The notes under the pieces were generated by a model, which worked only from the letters and a program-made list of their open reading frames with translations, did no database searches and was not told the origin of the DNA. From Siphonodentalium dalli (lineage: Eukaryota; Mollusca; Scaphopoda; Gadilida; Siphonodentaliidae), in contig CP136069.1 of the NCBI GenBank assembly GCA_032622095.1, positions 163,173,043 through 163,237,042 on the forward strand: a stretch of 64,000 nt of DNA. Reading direction: 5' to 3'. Below, piece by piece: positions 59,522 to 64,000 of the stretch (position 1 is its first letter; the number at the start of each line of letters is the position of its first letter). A program made the position numbers and the translations under genes.

Positions 59522-60400
59522 GTGAGTTTCATATTATATTCATAAATCTGCGCATACAACTCTGAACAATAACGTTGACTTACGTAGAGGTGGCTGACGC
59601 ACAGATATTATATATATTACGAAACATTAGTGGCATATCGCCATACATGACACTCTATGCGATTAAAAGTTGTATGTTCTACATTATTGCAGCATTGATT
59701 TCCCCCTTTTGAGAAAGATACTCAACTTCAGAGTGAAAATAGACCTAAGGTTATGATGGCTAAAGCAATCAATTCCCCTGAAATTCAATTCACTGTTCAT
59801 CATTATGATTTGATCGGCTAAGACATTCAAAAAAATAACAAACAATTAGCCGCTTGCCAGAACGAGACAACTAAACCTTTCTATACTAAATAATCATTGA
59901 CGATTAGTTCCTTTATGTAATGTTTAGATAATAAGTTAAACAAGGTCATTTGTTAAAATTATTATCTGAACATTTCTCACCAATGGACTGCACTTGAATT
60001 GTCTGTCGTCTGCTGTTAATACCTGAACATGCATCCAAATGAATAATATAACATTCCAATTTATACTCGTACGACTGTGGAAGAATCCATTCAGTAAAGG
60101 AAGGGTTGAAACATAAATTCCTCAACATAATGGAAATACATCTATTGTGCTTTAGTCAGCGCTTTCAGGGATATTTCAGGGACGGCAGTTATTTCTTATA
60201 GTCAGTTAGTGAGATTTGTTCCTGGTTCAGTTTGCCTTACTTACTGTCCCCTCGAACTCTGTGGAGATTTGCCGCAGTATTTCTGCTAGGTATACGAGCA
60301 TCCATGGTTGGCATTCAGCGCTAAGAGGGGAATCCGAATCATGTATCTAGGTCAGTTGATTCTAAAACACAAATGAACCAACCATATTTTTGACTTACAG
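59522..60400. other. Intron with hairpin family member
   Basis: AATGTTTAGATAATAAGTT and AAATTATTATCTGAACATTT (59919-59975) form a hairpin. Both the hairpin and the ~150 bases after it (GTCTGCTGTTA, AACATTCCA, CATTCAGTA) match 42061-42260 in an earlier intron. Confidence 0.6.
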
Positions 60401-60634
60401 GTGGCAGTCCATGTTCTTCCTCTCCGTGCGGTGTTGGCCATTTGTGCATCGATGTGATTGTTGCTTATGAATGTCGTTGTAACCAAGGTTACACGGGAAT
60501 ACATTGTGAGGTTTCGCCTTCTGTCTGCGAAGAAAATCAATGCAGGCATGGTGCCACCTGCCAGTCGCAGGGTGCCGACTACACGTGTTCATGTCCCAAT
60601 GGAATTACTGGAGAATTATGTGAAAATATCATCC
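60401..60634 (+). CDS. Mosaic gene exon 15: two EGF modules
   Basis: A 234-base phase 1-1 exon (acceptor CTTACAG directly followed by GT; donor GTGAGT), 78 residues. First EGF: S-P-C-S-S-S-P-C-G, L-C-I-D, Y-E-C-R-C-N-Q-G-Y-T-G-I-H-C-E. Second EGF: S-V-C-E-E-N-Q-C-R-H-G-A-T-C, Y-T-C-S-C-P-N-G-I-T-G-E-L-C-E. Same layout as the exon at 57774, so the EGF-EGF-TSP1 unit looks duplicated. The split codon at its start (t + gt) makes a cysteine. Confidence 0.95.
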
Positions 60635-61565
60635 GTGAGTTTGTTTCGAACTTACCATATACTACTCGTATTTAAATTCATTAAAATACAGTATCATTTT
60701 TCGCTCAGTTTTAAATTCTTGCACTTTGAATTGGCGCACACTGATGTGCGATTCAAAACTGACAAAATTATTTCCGTAAAATATTTCAGATGGCATGTAA
60801 TTAATAGCAATTCTTAATCGATCATGCATGTACATTTACCAGAATATAAATGGCATGTAGTACGGACAGAGAGTAATTATTAATTGTATTGTTGTGAAGA
60901 TATAAAAAATATCGTATAAATCTGATAATTAACATCGTTGACATGACATTGAACTAAGTATATTGAGCCTGACTAAAATTCGCGCACTGATGGGTGTGAA
61001 ACTATGGTACTTGGCGAATTTAAAAACGACTATGGTCTTTTCATTTAATTGAAAGTTTTGCACTTCAACGACAACATCTCCGCTAGAAAATCTGCATGAT
61101 ACAGGATCTGAAAATAATAATGTACTCTTTCATCTATTGAGTATTCATTATCATATTAGCTAGCTGATATCTTGTATATGGATCTTGGACTCGAGTTTTG
61201 ATTGGTGTATGTTCATAAGCATTGTTACATCACTATTAACACACACCATCTCCATGAATAATCAGCGGAGAACTAAGAATTTTTTGGGGGTTACCCGGTA
61301 CTTCTGCTCGATTGTGTTTCAGTTAGATTATATTGACGTTGGCAAATCATACAGTCCAAATCGATATGTGAAATGTAACTGAAAGTCATCAGGCTCCCCA
61401 CATCAATGGGGGTCATTCAGTGGTTAATATACGCGAGCTGCTTTGTCAGATATAATGTCTAATTTTAAATTTTAAATAAATTTAAAGAATGGCCAATTAT
61501 TATTGCGAAAATTTGTAAACTTGATTTGTGTGGTGTTATAATATTATATTTATGGTATTATACAG
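60635..61565. other. Intron, nothing recognised
   Basis: Sequence with no exon or clear repeat. Confidence 0.5.
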
Positions 61566-61736
61566 TGAACGGTGGATGGGGCCATTGGACTGAGTGGACA
61601 CAGTGTAATGTGAGTTGCGCAGGAGGAACCAGGCACAGAGAACGATTGTGCAATGACCCCAAGCCACAGTTCGGTGGCGTCCCATGTCAAGGAATGGCGA
61701 CAGAAGAGGGCACGTGCTCAACTGATCCATGTCCAG
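61566..61736 (+). CDS. Mosaic gene exon 16: thrombospondin type-1 module
   Basis: A 171-base phase 1-1 exon (acceptor TATACAG, donor GTACAT), 57 residues. Reads G-G-W-G-H-W-T-E-W-T-Q-C-N-V-S-C-A-G-G, R-L-C-N-D-P, G-V-P-C-Q-G, T-C-S-T-D-P-C. It has a full W-W-W ladder and six cysteines. A second TSP1 after a second EGF pair completes the duplicated block. A donor-like GTGAGT inside (N-V-S) at ~61610 is not used because using it would truncate the module. Confidence 0.97.
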
Positions 61737-62541
61737 GTACATTTATAACAACCCAGCCTGCGCCTGTGTCGTGTATAGTCTACATACGTTTATGTGGCGT
61801 CGCAATTAATTTACCATAAAGTATAGCTAGCATGTTCGAGCGAGCAATCAGCAATGTACGCGATGAAAAGAAAATTTGAAACGAATGATGAGCTCCCATA
61901 TGATAATGAACAATTAAATGATTTATTTATAAACATGTGTTTCATTTTAGATCAAATTTGTTCATTAAATGACAACTGATTTTGCCTTACTAGATACGCT
62001 TCAGTCAAGCGGAAGCAATGCCTGAAGGTAGCATGCTTATTTATCGGCATAATTGCAGTGATATATAGCATCAAATATCATCACAGGGCAATGTATAAGA
62101 CATAGGTACATTGAAGCCTATATTCGCACCCAAACGTTCTACATGATTAGCCATGCATATTATATAGTTATTATCATGCTTTATGTTTAGTTATATGTTC
62201 GTTACTATTTATAATATACTTTCCTGTAACAGCGTACCAGGGTCATTCTATATGCCTTGCATATTATGATATTAGCAAACTATATATGCATCTTCTCTTT
62301 AAATTAACAGCATTTAATACCCACTAATGTTGAGTTATATACAAGCTTTCAGCTGTATACAGCCGTCATCATTGTAAGAATCAACAGTCGATGTTTCTAT
62401 TTTAGATTATTTCTATGTATATTTTATTGTTTATCGTTTGAACAATATTAACTAAGCAACTCGTTTAGAACAAACACCTAATTCTACAGTTATCTATAAT
62501 TACTAATTATTGTTTATTATAATAACTGCGTTTCTATTTAG
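61737..62541. other. Intron, nothing recognised
   Basis: A+T-rich; no exon, no strong repeat. Confidence 0.5.
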
Positions 62542-62748
62542 TTTGCGTCAGGAGTGCGATGCGAAAACCCCTGAATGGACACTTGAGTTGCATAGAGGAC
62601 GAAGAACTGCTTGTCTGTGTTATGGACTGTGACGACGGTTACGTTACATCACCGGGACTGAATTTTGAGAATGAGTACAAGTGTGGAAGAATAACAAATT
62701 ACTTATGGAATGGCATGGAGGTTGTGGGGACCCCACGGTCATGTTCAA
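62542..62748 (+). CDS. Mosaic gene exon 17: Sushi-like module (last exon visible)
   Basis: A 207-base phase 1-1 exon (acceptor TATTTAG, donor GTGAGT), 69 residues. Reads V-C-V, P-L-N-G-H-L-S-C, L-L-V-C-V-M-D-C-D-D-G-Y, Y-K-C-G and R-S-C-S. The C, N-G, C-x3-C, G-Y, C, C order is that of a Sushi module, although the usual final G-x-W is less clear (L-W-N-G). The gene continues past 64000, because this exon ends in a good donor and no stop. Confidence 0.85.
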
Positions 62749-64000
62749 GTGAGTCTGCTTAAATACCATTTGCACTACTTGGTACCTCACATATTCCAAC
62801 TCTTGGAAATGGATGGAATAAATAGAGGATCTCCATTGAGTCGCTATTTTATAAGAAATGTATTAAGCGAGTGTGCACTAAATTCGATTCGAACCGAGCA
62901 TTAACGAGTTTCGAATCCAATATAGTGAACGAGGTTAATAAATTTCGTATATGAATTGCGACAAATTTGTGATCCTATTTATCACAAAATCACAGTTTAC
63001 TAAAAAAAATAACCTTCAGATTTCGTGGTTCAAATATTCTGGAATATCCCTCACGAAGTTCTACTTTCTGAGGAATTAATAGTTTATGTTTATCCTGGTT
63101 ATTCAAAGCACAGATTAGTTTTCCTATCTGGTTTTGTCAAAACATAGCAATCCTTAATTATATGGTGCTATATATAATTGGTGTTAATTGATCATTATTG
63201 TTGAAATTTAACAAAGGGTTGTCAGTCAAAATACTGAACATATTGTATTCGGATTGTTATATGATATATTATGCACATATTGCTGGTGTGTTCGCCCTGT
63301 TACGTCTGAGGTCGCTCACGTTATGCCATGGGCAGGGCATGATCCAAACATGTTTTATGCGTAATTAGTTCATTGTGTAACATTGTGTAAAATTGTCTTT
63401 ACACAGTAGTTGAAAATTGGTTTCCGATTGCGGCTACACGTTGTCAAGTTTTTATGTCCAAAACTTTATTTGAAGTATAATGGTACGGTTTTTGTAAGCA
63501 AGTTTGCATTGTTTAAGTAAAACGTTCGCAAAAATGTCGCAAGAAATGCTTGCTAGAAGATTTGTGTAGATGGTGTAATTTGGCAAAAAGTTTAGCCAAG
63601 TATACGCGGTACATGGTGTTATTGCTAAAACATTGCAAAATACTCTCCAAAAAATAACGGTTTGGAAAAATACTCAGATATGTTGTAGGTTTAATGGTTT
63701 ATTATCGATGATTGTACTGACAATTGCGAGTTTCTAATTCCGACGTGATTCGGAAAGGTTATACACCGTTACAGAATAATTATTCCAAAGCTGGAGACTT
63801 AAAATGTTTGACAAAAATTAGTAAGGTGCTCACACGCCGAAGTTTAGAATCGTGTTAAAACAAGTTTAAGTGGTTTGTTAGCAAATAGTTACGCAGGCGT
63901 CTGTTAGTGGTTTCGAAATAATTGTTGAAAATGTCTTACAAAAATTATTATAAAACGTTTTGTTATGGCTTATTTATGGTTTGCTTTAGTTTTTTTGGAA
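62749..64000. other. Trailing intron
   Basis: An inverted repeat, CACTAAATTCGATTCGAACC / GTTTCGAATCCAATATAGTG at 62877-62929, has a relative at 21702-21755. A fragment TTTGGCAAAAAGTTTAGCCA (63581) echoes the MITE core at 51285. No further exon appears before the window ends. Confidence 0.5.

Noticed and set aside
60458-60817. 119-codon + strand frame overlapping the second double-EGF exon
   Set aside because: Out-of-frame shadow of the EGF exon, which has the correct cysteine spacing in the other frame.

Overview
This window is animal genomic DNA, A+T-rich and intron-dense, on which I can support one protein-coding gene. It has seventeen internal exons on the + strand between 29395 and 62748. 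They splice in frame into 1,126 codons of a secreted or extracellular-matrix mosaic protein. The module order is Sushi, Sushi, HYR, Sushi, Sushi, a two-exon unassigned linker, two ephrin-receptor-like cysteine-rich (GCC2/GCC3) modules, a LamG/pentraxin-like jellyroll on three exons, two EGF, TSP1, two EGF, TSP1, Sushi-like. This resembles the SVEP1/polydom family in its Sushi-HYR-Sushi-cysteine-rich-EGF/LamG logic, but the alternating EGF pairs and TSP1 modules are not what I recall for vertebrate SVEP1. Most introns are phase 1, so almost every module can be shuffled as a unit. Both gene ends lie outside the window: neither a signal peptide nor a terminal stop exon is visible. The first bases (1-16) look like the tail of an upstream HYR exon, followed by a broken partial HYR copy (34-217).

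Region by region. 1-2400: HYR remnant, a hairpin and a perfect 48-bp tandem duplication in an otherwise featureless intron. 2409-13951: an old, broken Ty3/gypsy-type LTR retroelement with Gag, protease, reverse transcriptase, RNase H, integrase and an Env-like reading frame between two diverged LTRs. It carries a short SINE-like insertion, a pogo/Tigger-like element and two copies of a ~500-bp TTAA-flanked MITE, one of them inside the 3' LTR. 14000-17450: repeat debris. 17455-21530: a degenerate array of ~650-900-bp units split by a five-copy GGGGCATAACTC-type element. 21530-29394: intron with a 2.2-kb nested inverted-repeat structure. 29395-62748: the exons, whose introns hold many fold-back elements. 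62749-64000: following intron.

Organism: the GGGGCATAACTC element and the TGATTGATTGGGGTTTTTAACG-like insertion resemble repeats I associate with mollusc genomes, so a gastropod or other lophotrochozoan is my best guess. This is inference, not proof. The + strand gene and the retroelement share orientation, and the retroelement probably lies in one very long intron (about 29 kb if the HYR tail at 1-16 belongs to the same gene).

I saw no tRNA, rRNA, CRISPR or prokaryotic feature. I did not find a demonstrably new biological system. The most unusual items are the mosaic protein architecture with its unassigned linker and KKKR site, the Env-bearing retroelement, and the density of long fold-back elements.
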